Source of the DNA: Actinomadura cremea
Lineage (GTDB): Bacteria; Actinomycetota; Actinomycetes; Streptosporangiales; Streptosporangiaceae
Direction of reading: 5' to 3'
Assembly (NCBI RefSeq): GCF_014648495.1
Contig: NZ_BMRF01000013.1
Location: forward strand, 150,212-214,211
DNA length: 64,000 bases
Under the pieces are notes generated by a model. The model was given only the letters and a program-made list of their open reading frames with translations, was not told the DNA's origin and searched no databases. Every line of letters begins with the position of its first letter. Position 1 is the stretch's first letter. A program made the position numbers and the translations under genes. This document shows, in pieces, positions 17,105 to 25,226 of the stretch.

Positions 17105-17134
17105 TGGTGGTCTTCCCCTAGCGTTGGAGCGGAC

Positions 17135-18901
17135 ATGCCCTTCGGAAACTGGACGCCGCACGAGGAGCTGAGCGGCGATCCCGGCGTCATCCGGCTCTCG
17201 GCGAGCCTGCTCGACCGCGGCGACCGGCACTGCCGCGACTTCGCCGCGCTGAAGGCGCGTCCGAAGGTGTGGCCGCGCCGGAGAGGGCCGCGGCGGTACG
17301 CGCCGTGGGAGACGTTCCCGCTCGGGCTGGTGATGGACGCGCTGAACCTGACCGAGTTCGGGGGCGTGCCCGCGCAGGACGCGATCGAGAAGGCGCTCGG
17401 ACGGGCGCGGTCGGCGGTGCATCCGGGGGTCGCGGTGTGGGCGCGGCACGCGTTCGACGCGTACCTGCGGGCGGCCGAGTGGGTCGCCGAGGACCTCGAG
17501 GTCGAGGGCGTCGCGGTGCGGCCGGAGCCGCTGCCGCGGGTCGTCCAGGCGGAGTCGGCGGCGGAGCTGCGGGTGCTGACGGCGTGGGGACGCTGGTACG
17601 CGTCGGCCGACGGGACCGTGCGGGAGTTCCGGCGGCTCCGGGTGGGACGGCCCGGCGAGCCCGACGCGCCGTCGAACGACGCGCTCGCGTTCGTCGCGGC
17701 GGCCGGGCTGCGCGCGGACGGCGACGTCTACCGGGACCTGCCCGTCGAGGTCGTCCCGGACGAGGTCGCACCGGAGCGCATCCGGCTGGTGGAGGTCGTG
17801 CTCACCGGGGACGTCCCGCCGCGGGTGCTCGTGGACGCGCCGCCCGCCGAGGTCCGCCGCGTGTACCGGGAGCGCACCCGGCCGATCGTCACCGACATCG
17901 CGTTCGGCACGGGCGCGCGTCCCGGCTCCGACTGCGCCGACTGCAAGGTCCTGCCGACGTGCGAGGCGGTGCCGGACGTGCCCGGACTGCTCGGGCTGGA
18001 CGGGCGGGGCACGCACCGGCGCACGTGGTCGGTGACGACCGGCCGCCAGTACCTGGTGTGCCCCGCGCAGGCGCACCTGCGCGAGCTGCACATCCCCGCC
18101 GCGCCGAGGTCGGACGGGACGGCGGCGCGGCGGGGCCGGGCCGTCCACCGGTGGCTCGAGTTCGCGCACGGACGGCCCGGCGCGCCCGCGTGCTCGGAGA
18201 AGGACCTTCCCGAACCGGCGGGCGGTCCCGGAACCGGTGGCCTGACGCCGGAGGAGTACGCGGACGCTTACCCGTACCTGGTGGCGCACGTGGACGTGTG
18301 CCCGATGCGCGAGCCGTCCTCGGACGTTCTGCCGGAGCCCTCGGTGGCCGCGCACGACACCGAGGCCGACGTCGTGGTCATCGCCCACCCCGACCTGGTC
18401 CGCACCGTGGACGGCACCGTCGTGTACCGGGAGCAGAAGACGACGCAGGGCGCACCGCCGGCCGGGGACGCCGCGACGGTGTTCACCCTCGTGCCGCAGC
18501 TCGCGCTGGCCGTCCTGCTGATGGCGCACGGCGTCCTCGGCGGGGACGGCGGCGGGATCGTCGAACTGGAGACGATGACGCCGTCGGGCGCCGAGGTGCT
18601 GCGCTTCGACGTCTGGGACCCGGCCGTCCGGCGGGCCGCCCGGGAGACGATCACGTCGATGACCGCCCGGTGGCACGCGGACGACGCCTTCGCCCCGACG
18701 CCGGGCCCGTGGTGCGGCGGCTGCGCGGTCGCCGACTGGTGCCCGGACCGCGCGTCGAACGACCCCGGCGCCCCCATCGTGGTGGACGGCGTCCGCATCG
18801 ACCCGCTCACCGGCGAGGTCCTCGGCACCGCCGTCACCGGCCGCGCCGCCGCGGTGGCCGAAGGCGTCACCGACCCGTCCGAGGAGCCCCCGCCGTTCTG
18901 A
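17135..18901 (+). CDS. PD-(D/E)XK nuclease with two Cas4/AddB-like Fe-S modules
   Basis: 588 residues. The C-terminal module starts at TTGRQYLVCPAQAHLREL (first Cys), then GRAVHRWLEFAHG (about 334, the RecB-like His helix), ADVVVIAHPDLV (Asp) and YREQKTT (about 430, the ExK pair). It ends in WCGGCAVADWCPD (about 525). The four cysteines have the spacing of the Cas4/AddB 4Fe-4S cluster. The N-terminal half has its own cysteine pattern, DRHCRDF and CADCKVLPTC (about 266), but no clear ExK, so it looks like a degenerate copy. ATG 17135 follows GGAGCGG. DNA end-processing, with a 5'-3' exonuclease-like role, is inferred; the neighbouring SF1 ATPase is a possible partner. No cas genes are present. 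Confidence 0.75.
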   Translation: MPFGNWTPHEELSGDPGVIRLSASLLDRGDRHCRDFAALKARPKVWPRRRGPRRYAPWETFPLGLVMDALNLTEFGGVPAQDAIEKALGRARSAVHPGVAVWARHAFDAYLRAAEWVAEDLEVEGVAVRPEPLPRVVQAESAAELRVLTAWGRWYASADGTVREFRRLRVGRPGEPDAPSNDALAFVAAAGLRADGDVYRDLPVEVVPDEVAPERIRLVEVVLTGDVPPRVLVDAPPAEVRRVYRERTRPIVTDIAFGTGARPGSDCADCKVLPTCEAVPDVPGLLGLDGRGTHRRTWSVTTGRQYLVCPAQAHLRELHIPAAPRSDGTAARRGRAVHRWLEFAHGRPGAPACSEKDLPEPAGGPGTGGLTPEEYADAYPYLVAHVDVCPMREPSSDVLPEPSVAAHDTEADVVVIAHPDLVRTVDGTVVYREQKTTQGAPPAGDAATVFTLVPQLALAVLLMAHGVLGGDGGGIVELETMTPSGAEVLRFDVWDPAVRRAARETITSMTARWHADDAFAPTPGPWCGGCAVADWCPDRASNDPGAPIVVDGVRIDPLTGEVLGTAVTGRAAAVAEGVTDPSEEPPPF

Positions 18902-18970
18902 CGGCGCCGAGTTCTCCCGGTGCGGCCGCTTGTTTCGCCAATGCCGAAACGAAGATGCCAACCTGGCCGA

Positions 18971-18987
18971 AACTGGGCTTCCCAGTT
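18971..18987. promoter_or_regulatory. Inverted repeat upstream of the EspC-like gene
   Basis: AACTGGG (18971-18977) and CCCAGTT (18981-18987) form a perfect 7-3-7 inverted repeat in the 182-bp gap before the EspC-like gene. It may be an operator or part of the nuclease gene terminator; the short stem favours an operator. Confidence 0.35.
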
Positions 18988-19083
18988 CCCGGGAGGCGGG
19001 TGATGCTAGCGTTGCCGCGCCGTCACCATTGTGATCATCGGGGTCGGCGAATGGCACTCTCAGTCCCGTTCCTGGAGAGCACA

Positions 19084-19392
19084 ATGGGGCAACCGAAGCA
19101 AGCCGACCCGCGCCGCATCAGCCAGCATTCGCAGGACCTCAACAACGAGGTCGTCCCGCACATCAAAAAGGCCGGCGACACCATTAACGGTGACGGCGTC
19201 TACAACCTCGAGGGCAGTGACTTCAGCCCCGCCTGCATCGCCGCGTCGGCCGCTTACCCGATCAGCGTCCAGTTCGCCTTCGAGGACATCAAAATGCTGA
19301 TGACCACGGTCAAGGGCTACTCGGAGAAGATCGTGAAGGCTGCGGACAACTACGCGAAGACCGAGCAGAAGAACGCCGACCACGGCCGCTGA
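19084..19392 (+). CDS. EspC/DUF2580-like small type VII secretion target
   Basis: 102 residues, all helical. Landmarks are ADPRRISQHSQDLN, a central FSPACIAASAAYPISVQFAF and a final amphipathic helix GYSEKIVKAADNYAKTEQ. That is the pattern of ESX/type VII secretion targets of the EspC (DUF2580) group, which end in an alanine-rich helix with a Y..TE motif. ATG 19084 follows GGAGAG by 5 bases; an upstream in-frame ATG (19051) has only a weak site. It is followed 28 bp later by a large membrane protein gene, the usual two-gene unit. No ESX machinery (EccC, EccD, mycosin) lies in the window, so export would need components elsewhere. Confidence 0.65.
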   Translation: MGQPKQADPRRISQHSQDLNNEVVPHIKKAGDTINGDGVYNLEGSDFSPACIAASAAYPISVQFAFEDIKMLMTTVKGYSEKIVKAADNYAKTEQKNADHGR

Positions 19393-19420
19393 CCGGCCAC
19401 ACGACGGGAGACCCTCCTTC

Positions 19421-20830
19421 ATGGGAAATCCGGACCGCCCCGCGGACGGCGCGCAGCCGCGAGGAGAGACCCCGAGACAGGAGGCCCCTGCCCCACGGGA
19501 GCAGCCTCAGCCGCAGCCGGCACCGTCCGAACCCGCTCAGAGGCCGGCGGACCAGGGGCGGCAGCGACCGGCGCGCGAGCCCGCGGCGCAGCAGCAGCAC
19601 GCGAGAGGCATGAAGATGGGCGCCGGCGGTGGGGCCGGTGCGCTGGCCGCCATCGCCGTCTCCGGTTTCACGGGCGCTTCGATCGTCGGTACGCACGAGA
19701 GCCTGATGCCCATCGCGACGGCCGCGGCCACGGCGGCGGGGGTCGTCCTCCCGCCCGCGTTCCTCGTCGCCTTCGCGTTCAAGGAAGGCACCGGGAAGAC
19801 GACCAAACTGGACAAGTGCGCCCAGGAGTGGGATAAGGCCGCCACGGAACTACAGCAGGCGTCCCAGAACATCGCATCCCTCGTCAAGGCCATTCCGGGC
19901 GAGGCATGGACCATGGACGACCGGCCCCTCTATGAGAGGGAGGTCGATGATTTCGGGCAGCAGGTCGAGGCTCTGACCTCCTACTTCTCCGCGGTTCGGA
20001 CCGCCATCATGATCGTGGCCTGGGCGCTGCTCGCCTACTCCGTGTTCGCCGCGGCGATGGGCGCGTACCTGGCCGGGCTCGCCGCCGTCGGCGCCGGGGC
20101 GCTGGCGTCCATCGTGGGGACGCCCGCCTACGCGCAGTGCCTGGCCCTCGCGGCCACCGCGGCGAAGGTCACCTGGGTGGCCGTCGGGATCCTCGCCGCC
20201 GCGGGGGCGGCGGCCGCGGGAGTAATGCTGATCAAGGCACACACCACGGCCGGGGCCCAGGAGGCCAACGGAGCGGCGAACGCGGACGCCGCGCTCAAGA
20301 AGGCATGGGCCACCGGCTCCGCGGGGGCCGCAGCGAACATCACCGAGGGCGTGGTGAATTCGGGGCTCAACTTCGTTGCCAAGAACGGTCTGGTTCCCAC
20401 CGGGCAACTGGACCTGGACGCCGACCGGGACATCGAGAAGACGTGGAACGTCGGCGGTGGCGGGAAGGTGACGAGCGCCGCCGGAGTCCTGGAAGGCGAG
20501 GGGGGCTACCACGCCAAGATCCGGGACGGCGCTCTCCAAGGACAGGAAGTCGAACTCAAGGGCAAGTTGGGCGACCCGAACGGCATCGGCTCGGGCACGC
20601 TCGGCGGCAAACTCGAGTGGGACGAGAACGAGAGCCTCAAGAACAAGAGCGTCATGGCCGGGGCGGAGAGCGGGTGGGGCGGATCGAAGGCGGAGTACGA
20701 GGGGACGTTCAACGAGAAGAACGATTACAGCGACAAGTACAACGTCAACACACCGGTCTACAACAAGACCGATGGGACCTTTAACAAGAAGGCCGAGGAC
20801 GAAGCTCCGCCGTGGGACAAGAACCTATGA
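19421..20830 (+). CDS. Large hypothetical membrane protein paired with the EspC-like gene
   Basis: 469 residues. The first 65 are Pro/Gln/Arg-rich and disordered. Two hydrophobic helices (about 66-85 and 95-125) and a helical WXG100-like segment follow (KCAQEWDKAATELQQASQNI, then GEAWTMDDRPLYEREVDDF). Two or three further transmembrane stretches (about 185-275) come next. A soluble C-terminal half is built of Gly/Lys/Glu-rich beta-like repeats (LEGEGGYHAKIRDGALQGQE, ESGWGGSKAEYEGTFNEK). I do not recognise a catalytic domain. Its place after an EspC-like gene suggests a type VII-linked surface or toxin-carrier protein. It ends 33 bp from the convergent next gene. Confidence 0.6.
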   Translation: MGNPDRPADGAQPRGETPRQEAPAPREQPQPQPAPSEPAQRPADQGRQRPAREPAAQQQHARGMKMGAGGGAGALAAIAVSGFTGASIVGTHESLMPIATAAATAAGVVLPPAFLVAFAFKEGTGKTTKLDKCAQEWDKAATELQQASQNIASLVKAIPGEAWTMDDRPLYEREVDDFGQQVEALTSYFSAVRTAIMIVAWALLAYSVFAAAMGAYLAGLAAVGAGALASIVGTPAYAQCLALAATAAKVTWVAVGILAAAGAAAAGVMLIKAHTTAGAQEANGAANADAALKKAWATGSAGAAANITEGVVNSGLNFVAKNGLVPTGQLDLDADRDIEKTWNVGGGGKVTSAAGVLEGEGGYHAKIRDGALQGQEVELKGKLGDPNGIGSGTLGGKLEWDENESLKNKSVMAGAESGWGGSKAEYEGTFNEKNDYSDKYNVNTPVYNKTDGTFNKKAEDEAPPWDKNL

Positions 20831-20863
20831 TGGAGTGGAGACGCCGCAGCACCGCTCAGGGCG

Positions 20864-21721
20864 TTACGACGCACCTGCGCCGGCACGCCTCCTGATCTCC
20901 TGCTTGTACTTCTTGTACTGCTCGATGAATTCTTCCTGATATTTCATGTACGTGGAGTGAGCATCGCGCCATCCCGGGTACGGATCCCGTGCCGGAACGA
21001 GCGGATCAGGCGACACGTAGGAATTCAGAACGAAGGACATGTGCAGGCGCTCGTCCATCTCTCTGGAGATCAGGTGGGCGAGAAGGAGGATCTTGAGCCG
21101 CCCCGGGGCCTGCGGAGCGCAGTGGAGTACAGGGCCATGGGCGATCATCCTCGCCCAGATCGTTCCGTCGCCGCCGACCAACCGGCTCGTATCGATGCCC
21201 GCGTAGTCATCGGCCGACGAGCGCTTCCCCTTGAGGTCCATGCGCATCACGATGTCGAGCAGCACTTCGAAAGACTCGTTCCGCACGTGTGCTCTGCCGC
21301 CGACCTGAGTCGTTCCGTCGGGATCGACCGGGCCGTCGGTCGGCGGCCTGAGCACCTTCTCGTGCTCGGTGGTCAGGTACCCCATCACGGCACCGTCCGG
21401 CGCCACGACCGCGCTGTACGGAGTGCACGGATGGCCGATCACCTTGTCCGCCCGGTCGACGAGGAAGATCGGTGAACCCGTGGCGTCCGAGACCTCGCAG
21501 ATCACCCGGGGCACGTGGTGGTCGTCGATCACCGTGCCCATGCCGGGGAATGCACGCAGGAACCGCTTGAACCGCCCCTTTTCCTCGTGATGCCCCTCCC
21601 CCACGAGAACGGGTCGCACTTCCGCCAGACGATCTCCGGTGGCCGGATCACGCACCACGTAATGGAATTCATCCGTCGAGGCCACGACCTCCAGCTGAGG
21701 CGCCTCGAAAACGTTCGCCAT
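20864..21721 (-). CDS. Tubby/scramblase-like beta-barrel protein (paralogue 1)
   Basis: 285 residues, homologous along its length to the protein at 21968-22831. The first 130 residues look like a LURP-one/scramblase (tubby C-terminal) fold. Strands alternate as LVGEGHHEEKGRFKRFLRAF, VPRVICEVSDATGSPIFLVD and YSAVVAPDGAVMGYLTTEH, the last being the APDG..IG turn of that superfamily. A central RAHVRNESFEVLLDIVMRM and a C-terminal helical tail (YMKYQEEFIEQYKKYKQEI) follow. No signal peptide. ATG 21721 is used because the paralogue starts at the same residue and GAGGAG lies upstream; longer versions lack homology. Function unknown; membrane lipid contact is a guess from the fold. Confidence 0.6.
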   Translation of the reverse strand: MANVFEAPQLEVVASTDEFHYVVRDPATGDRLAEVRPVLVGEGHHEEKGRFKRFLRAFPGMGTVIDDHHVPRVICEVSDATGSPIFLVDRADKVIGHPCTPYSAVVAPDGAVMGYLTTEHEKVLRPPTDGPVDPDGTTQVGGRAHVRNESFEVLLDIVMRMDLKGKRSSADDYAGIDTSRLVGGDGTIWARMIAHGPVLHCAPQAPGRLKILLLAHLISREMDERLHMSFVLNSYVSPDPLVPARDPYPGWRDAHSTYMKYQEEFIEQYKKYKQEIRRRAGAGAS

Positions 21722-21967
21722 TCCTGAGCTCCTCACCCGGGAGTCGATTCCCAGGGAGGATACACGGTTGCGGACGGGCGTCCGAGTATTCGGCCGGCCG
21801 GGAAAGGCAGCCACGCCGCGCACATTCCGGCCGACCGAAACCGACTGCTCGCACCGGGCCTATTCGAGCGATCACAGCCGCATTCCGATGTGCCCGTTCG
21901 AGTTCTCGGCGAAGCGTCCGGATGCGCGCCGGGCGTCGAATTGGTCCGCTTGTCGTCCGGGCCGAGG

Positions 21968-22831
21968 TCAGAAGCCCGTGTCGGCGCCGCGGCCGATGTT
22001 GCGGGCGCGGCGGTTCATCTCCTCCTTGTACCACTCGATGAACTCCTCCTGGTGGCTCATGTAGGACGAGTGGACGTCCGCGTGGCCGGGGTACGGTTCG
22101 GCGCCCGGGTCGAGCGGCTCGGGGGACGAGTAGGAGGACGTGACGATGGACGTGTGGAGGCGTTCGTCGACGCCGGACGCGATGACGTGTGCGGCGAGCA
22201 GGGCGCGGAGCTGCTGCTGGGCCGCCGGGTTGACCTGCGTGGCCGATCCGGACACGAGCCTGCGGGCCCACATCGTCCCGTCGGGGCCCAGGTAGCGGAT
22301 CGCGTCGCTGTCCGGGTCCTGCGGGCGGTTCGGGTCCGCGGCCGGGGGCAGCGCCATCCGGACGACGATGTCGCACAGCACCTGGTGGTCCGGGGCGCGC
22401 AGGTGCGCGCGGCCTCCGACGAGGGTGAGGCCGTCGGGGTCGACGGGGCCGGTCGGCGGATCGATGGACGCGCGGTGCTCGTTGGTGAGGTGCCCGATCG
22501 GACGGCCGTCCGGTGCGACGACGGCGTAGTGCGGCGGGCAGCCGTTGCCCGCGAGCTTGTCCGGGCGGTCGAGGAAGAAGATCGTCGAGTTCTGGGCGTC
22601 CGAAACCCGGAACGTGACGCGCGGCACGTGGTGCTGGGTGGTGGGGATGGTCAGGGTCGGTCCGGAGGAGCGCATGAACCGCTTGAAGAACCCCTCCTTC
22701 TGCTCCTCCCCCACGACGACCGGCGACACGTCGGCGAGGACGGCGCCGCTGCCGGGGTCGGTCAGACGGTAGTGCAGGTCCTGCGGGAGGGACTGCAGGT
22801 CGAGTCGGGAGGCCTGGAACACGTTCGTCAC
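21968..22831 (-). CDS. Tubby/scramblase-like beta-barrel protein (paralogue 2)
   Basis: 287 residues, a tandem paralogue of the protein at 20864-21721. Shared blocks are VVVGEEQKEGFFKRFMRS, HVPRVTFRVSDAQNSTIFFL, YAVVAPDGRPIGHLTNEH, GPVDPDGLTLVGGRAHLR and the C-terminal SYMSHQEEFIEWYKEEMN. The GTG at 22831 aligns with the start of paralogue 1. The gene begins 83 bp after the last gene of the oxylipin-like operon on the same strand and could be read through from it. A 246-bp gap separates the two paralogues; I see nothing in that gap beyond a likely promoter. Function unknown. Confidence 0.6.
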   Translation of the reverse strand: MTNVFQASRLDLQSLPQDLHYRLTDPGSGAVLADVSPVVVGEEQKEGFFKRFMRSSGPTLTIPTTQHHVPRVTFRVSDAQNSTIFFLDRPDKLAGNGCPPHYAVVAPDGRPIGHLTNEHRASIDPPTGPVDPDGLTLVGGRAHLRAPDHQVLCDIVVRMALPPAADPNRPQDPDSDAIRYLGPDGTMWARRLVSGSATQVNPAAQQQLRALLAAHVIASGVDERLHTSIVTSSYSSPEPLDPGAEPYPGHADVHSSYMSHQEEFIEWYKEEMNRRARNIGRGADTGF

Positions 22832-22913
22832 CCTCGAATCTCGCTTCCGCGCGCGTACGGTCTGCCAGCCGGATGCTACTCGCGACGGCCGCGTTCCCGG
22901 GCCGGTGCGGGCG

Positions 22914-23156
22914 TCAGCCGGTGCGCGGGCCGTCCGGGACGGCGGCCAGGGCGCGGACGCGCGCGGCGGCCTCGGCGAGATCGCCGGACGCGACGACGCA
23001 GGCGGTGATGTGGGCGTGCAGGGTGGTGAACAGCCAGTCGGGGGCGGCGTCCTGGGCGCGGAGGCGGGCGGCGAGGGCGCGGAGGCGGTCGGCGCATTCG
23101 GCCATCCTGCGCGCGTCGGCGTCGAGGACGTCGCCGTGGGCGGCGAGCCGGTTCAC
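22914..23156 (-). CDS. Small helical protein, coupled to the lipase-like gene
   Basis: 80 residues, VNRLAAHGDVLDADARRMAECADRL onward (start shown here in part), predicted all-helical, with DWLFTTLHAHITACVVASGDLAEAA in the middle. The GTG start overlaps the upstream stop codon as GTGA, a 4-base overlap that implies translational coupling to the hydrolase/ADC-like gene. Length and helix pattern resemble WXG100/EspC-type type VII secretion partners. That would fit the helical, PE/PPE-like head of the upstream lipase, but the evidence is weak and no WXG motif is visible. It could equally be a small chaperone for the upstream protein. Confidence 0.5.
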   Translation of the reverse strand: MNRLAAHGDVLDADARRMAECADRLRALAARLRAQDAAPDWLFTTLHAHITACVVASGDLAEAAARVRALAAVPDGPRTG

Positions 23157-25210
23157 CGGACGCCTCCGGTGCGCAGCGACCGGTGGTCGGCGGACCATCG
23201 GCACAGCAGCGGCCGGGCGCCGTCCAGGCCGAGGAGCCGCAGGTGGCGGGCCATCGGGTGTTCGGACGCGGCGACGGTCAGGCGGGCGCGGGGCGCCGGG
23301 TGCAGGCGGGCGGGCCCGCGCGTCTCGATGCGGGAGCGCAGCGGCACGCCGTGCAGGTCGGAGTGGACGACGACGCCGCGTTCGGCCCCCGGGAACGCGG
23401 GGCCGAGGCGTCCCGTGAGGGTGGCGACGTCACCGATCGCCAGGCCGCCGGCGCCGAGGTCGATGCTCGCGGTGGTGGACGCGTGGCCCCACAGTTCGCG
23501 CGCGTTCTCCGCCGCGGTGCCGGTGCTGTAGACCGAGTCGGCGAACCGGACGGCGGAGCGGCCCGCGGGCGGGCGCCGCGGGGTGTGCACGACGATGCCG
23601 AGGTGCGCCTCGCGGTAGGCGCCGATGCTCGTGTCGCGGTTGTCGAAGGCGTGCAGCACGACCAGGGCCCGGTCGCCGAGGCGGACGGGACGTCCCGCAG
23701 GCCCCAGCAGTTCGCGGACGGCGTCGGCGTTCGCGGCGAAGTAGGCGGTGAGGGCCGTCCCGGACCGGCAGGTGATCGGCAGGTCGGATTCCCGCGCGGC
23801 GACGGCCGTCCGGGGTGCGGGGACCGCCGGGACGTTCGCGGGGGCGTCGTCGAACAGGCGGTACACCTGGGACCGGATCACCGGCCCCCGGTAGCGGGCG
23901 AGGTTGCGGTCGATCTCGGCGCGCTGCTCGGCGAGGTCGTCGGTGAGGTTGGCGGTGTAGTGCTCGATGGCGTGGCAGGCCGGGAACAGGTGGGTGGGGT
24001 CGGTGTAGTCCACGATGTACCAGCCGGGCCGGGGGTCGAGGCAGGCTCCGGCGCCCTGGCCGTCGAGGCTCGGGATGATGTCGTGCTGGTTGGTGACGCT
24101 GGCGACCCAGGTGCCGGGGGACGCCGGGCGCTTGAAGTCGATCGGGGAGCCGACCGCGACGACGTGGGTCACGGCGTGGCTGGCGCAGAACCCGGCGTCC
24201 TGCGCCAGGCTCATGACGGCCGCGCCGCCCGCGCTGTGGCCGACCAGCGCGATCTCCGCCCCGGGCGGGACGCCGTAGTCGTCGATCGCGCGGGCGAGGG
24301 CGCGGCTGTAGGGGGCGCTGTCGCGGACCGTGCTGCTGAACGCGCCGAGCAGGTCGCAGGGCGAGGCGTCGTCGGGCACGCCGAGTCTCATGCCGGGCGC
24401 CTGGACGACGTGGCGTTCGACGCCGTCGGGGCCGCGGACGGTCTGGACGAGCGCGCGGCCGCCGGGGCCGAGGGCGCAGATGTTGCCGAGGAAGTCCAGG
24501 AGGGAGCCGTCCGCGCGCAGCCGGTCGGCGGGGAACGGCGCGCGGACGGCGGCGCCGGTTCCGACGTCCAGGGCGGCTATGGCGCGGTTGCTGATGCCGG
24601 TGAGCGGGTCGGCGGTCGCGGTGCCGGTGCCGGTCGCGATGAGCCAGGCGGTGGCGTCGTTGAGCGGGTTCTGGTCGAGCAGGGCGCGCAGCGCGAGGAT
24701 CTCGCCGAAGATCGGGGCGACCGCGGTGAGGGCGCGGACGGCGCCCCGGTCGCGCACGAGGGCGTACAGGGCGCGGGCGGAGTCGAGGTCGCGGTCGGCG
24801 GCGACGGCGTCGACGAGCCGCCGGACCGCCGGGTCGCGGACGAGTTCGGGGTTGGCGAGCGCCACCGCGGTGATGCGCAGCCGCAGCGAGGTGACCATGA
24901 TCTGGATCGCGAGGTTGCCGGCGCCGACCATGCCGCCCAGCCGCGCCGCGACGGTGCCGAGCGGGCCGCCGGTCAGGGCGTGGCCGAGCCCGCCGGGGCC
25001 GCCGACGACGCGCGCCAGCGCCCGTTGGGCGCGGGCGGCGGCGACGGGGGCGCGCGGGAGGGCGGCGAGGACGGCGCCGTCGGCGAGCGCCGCGGTGGCG
25101 TGCGCGGACGCCTCGCGGACGGCCACGGCCGTGTCGGCGAGTTCGCGGGCGGCCCGGCGCAGCTCCGCGGCGGCGTCGGGCGCGGCGGCGGGGGTCGTTT
25201 CGGTGTTCAT
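23153..25210 (-). CDS. Alpha/beta-hydrolase with helical N-terminal head and acetoacetate-decarboxylase-like C-terminal domain
   Basis: 685 residues in three parts. Residues 1-200 are helical (ELRRAARELADTAVAVREA and onward), like type VII-exported lipases. Residues about 230-480 form an alpha/beta hydrolase with nucleophile GHSAGG (about 326) and a likely Asp/His pair in NQHDIIP and HAIEHY. Residues about 515-675 resemble the acetoacetate decarboxylase fold: VLHAFDNRDTSIGAYREAHL and ENARELWGHAST. The Schiff-base lysine expected after WG is missing. ATG 25210 is 16 bp after the cyclooxygenase-like gene, so it belongs to that operon. A lipase supplying fatty acid to the dioxygenase, or acting on its product, is inferred. 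The tail may bind the product rather than decarboxylate. Confidence 0.7.
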   Translation of the reverse strand: MNTETTPAAAPDAAAELRRAARELADTAVAVREASAHATAALADGAVLAALPRAPVAAARAQRALARVVGGPGGLGHALTGGPLGTVAARLGGMVGAGNLAIQIMVTSLRLRITAVALANPELVRDPAVRRLVDAVAADRDLDSARALYALVRDRGAVRALTAVAPIFGEILALRALLDQNPLNDATAWLIATGTGTATADPLTGISNRAIAALDVGTGAAVRAPFPADRLRADGSLLDFLGNICALGPGGRALVQTVRGPDGVERHVVQAPGMRLGVPDDASPCDLLGAFSSTVRDSAPYSRALARAIDDYGVPPGAEIALVGHSAGGAAVMSLAQDAGFCASHAVTHVVAVGSPIDFKRPASPGTWVASVTNQHDIIPSLDGQGAGACLDPRPGWYIVDYTDPTHLFPACHAIEHYTANLTDDLAEQRAEIDRNLARYRGPVIRSQVYRLFDDAPANVPAVPAPRTAVAARESDLPITCRSGTALTAYFAANADAVRELLGPAGRPVRLGDRALVVLHAFDNRDTSIGAYREAHLGIVVHTPRRPPAGRSAVRFADSVYSTGTAAENARELWGHASTTASIDLGAGGLAIGDVATLTGRLGPAFPGAERGVVVHSDLHGVPLRSRIETRGPARLHPAPRARLTVAASEHPMARHLRLLGLDGARPLLCRWSADHRSLRTGGVR

Positions 25211-25226
25211 CGGGTCCTCCGCGCGG

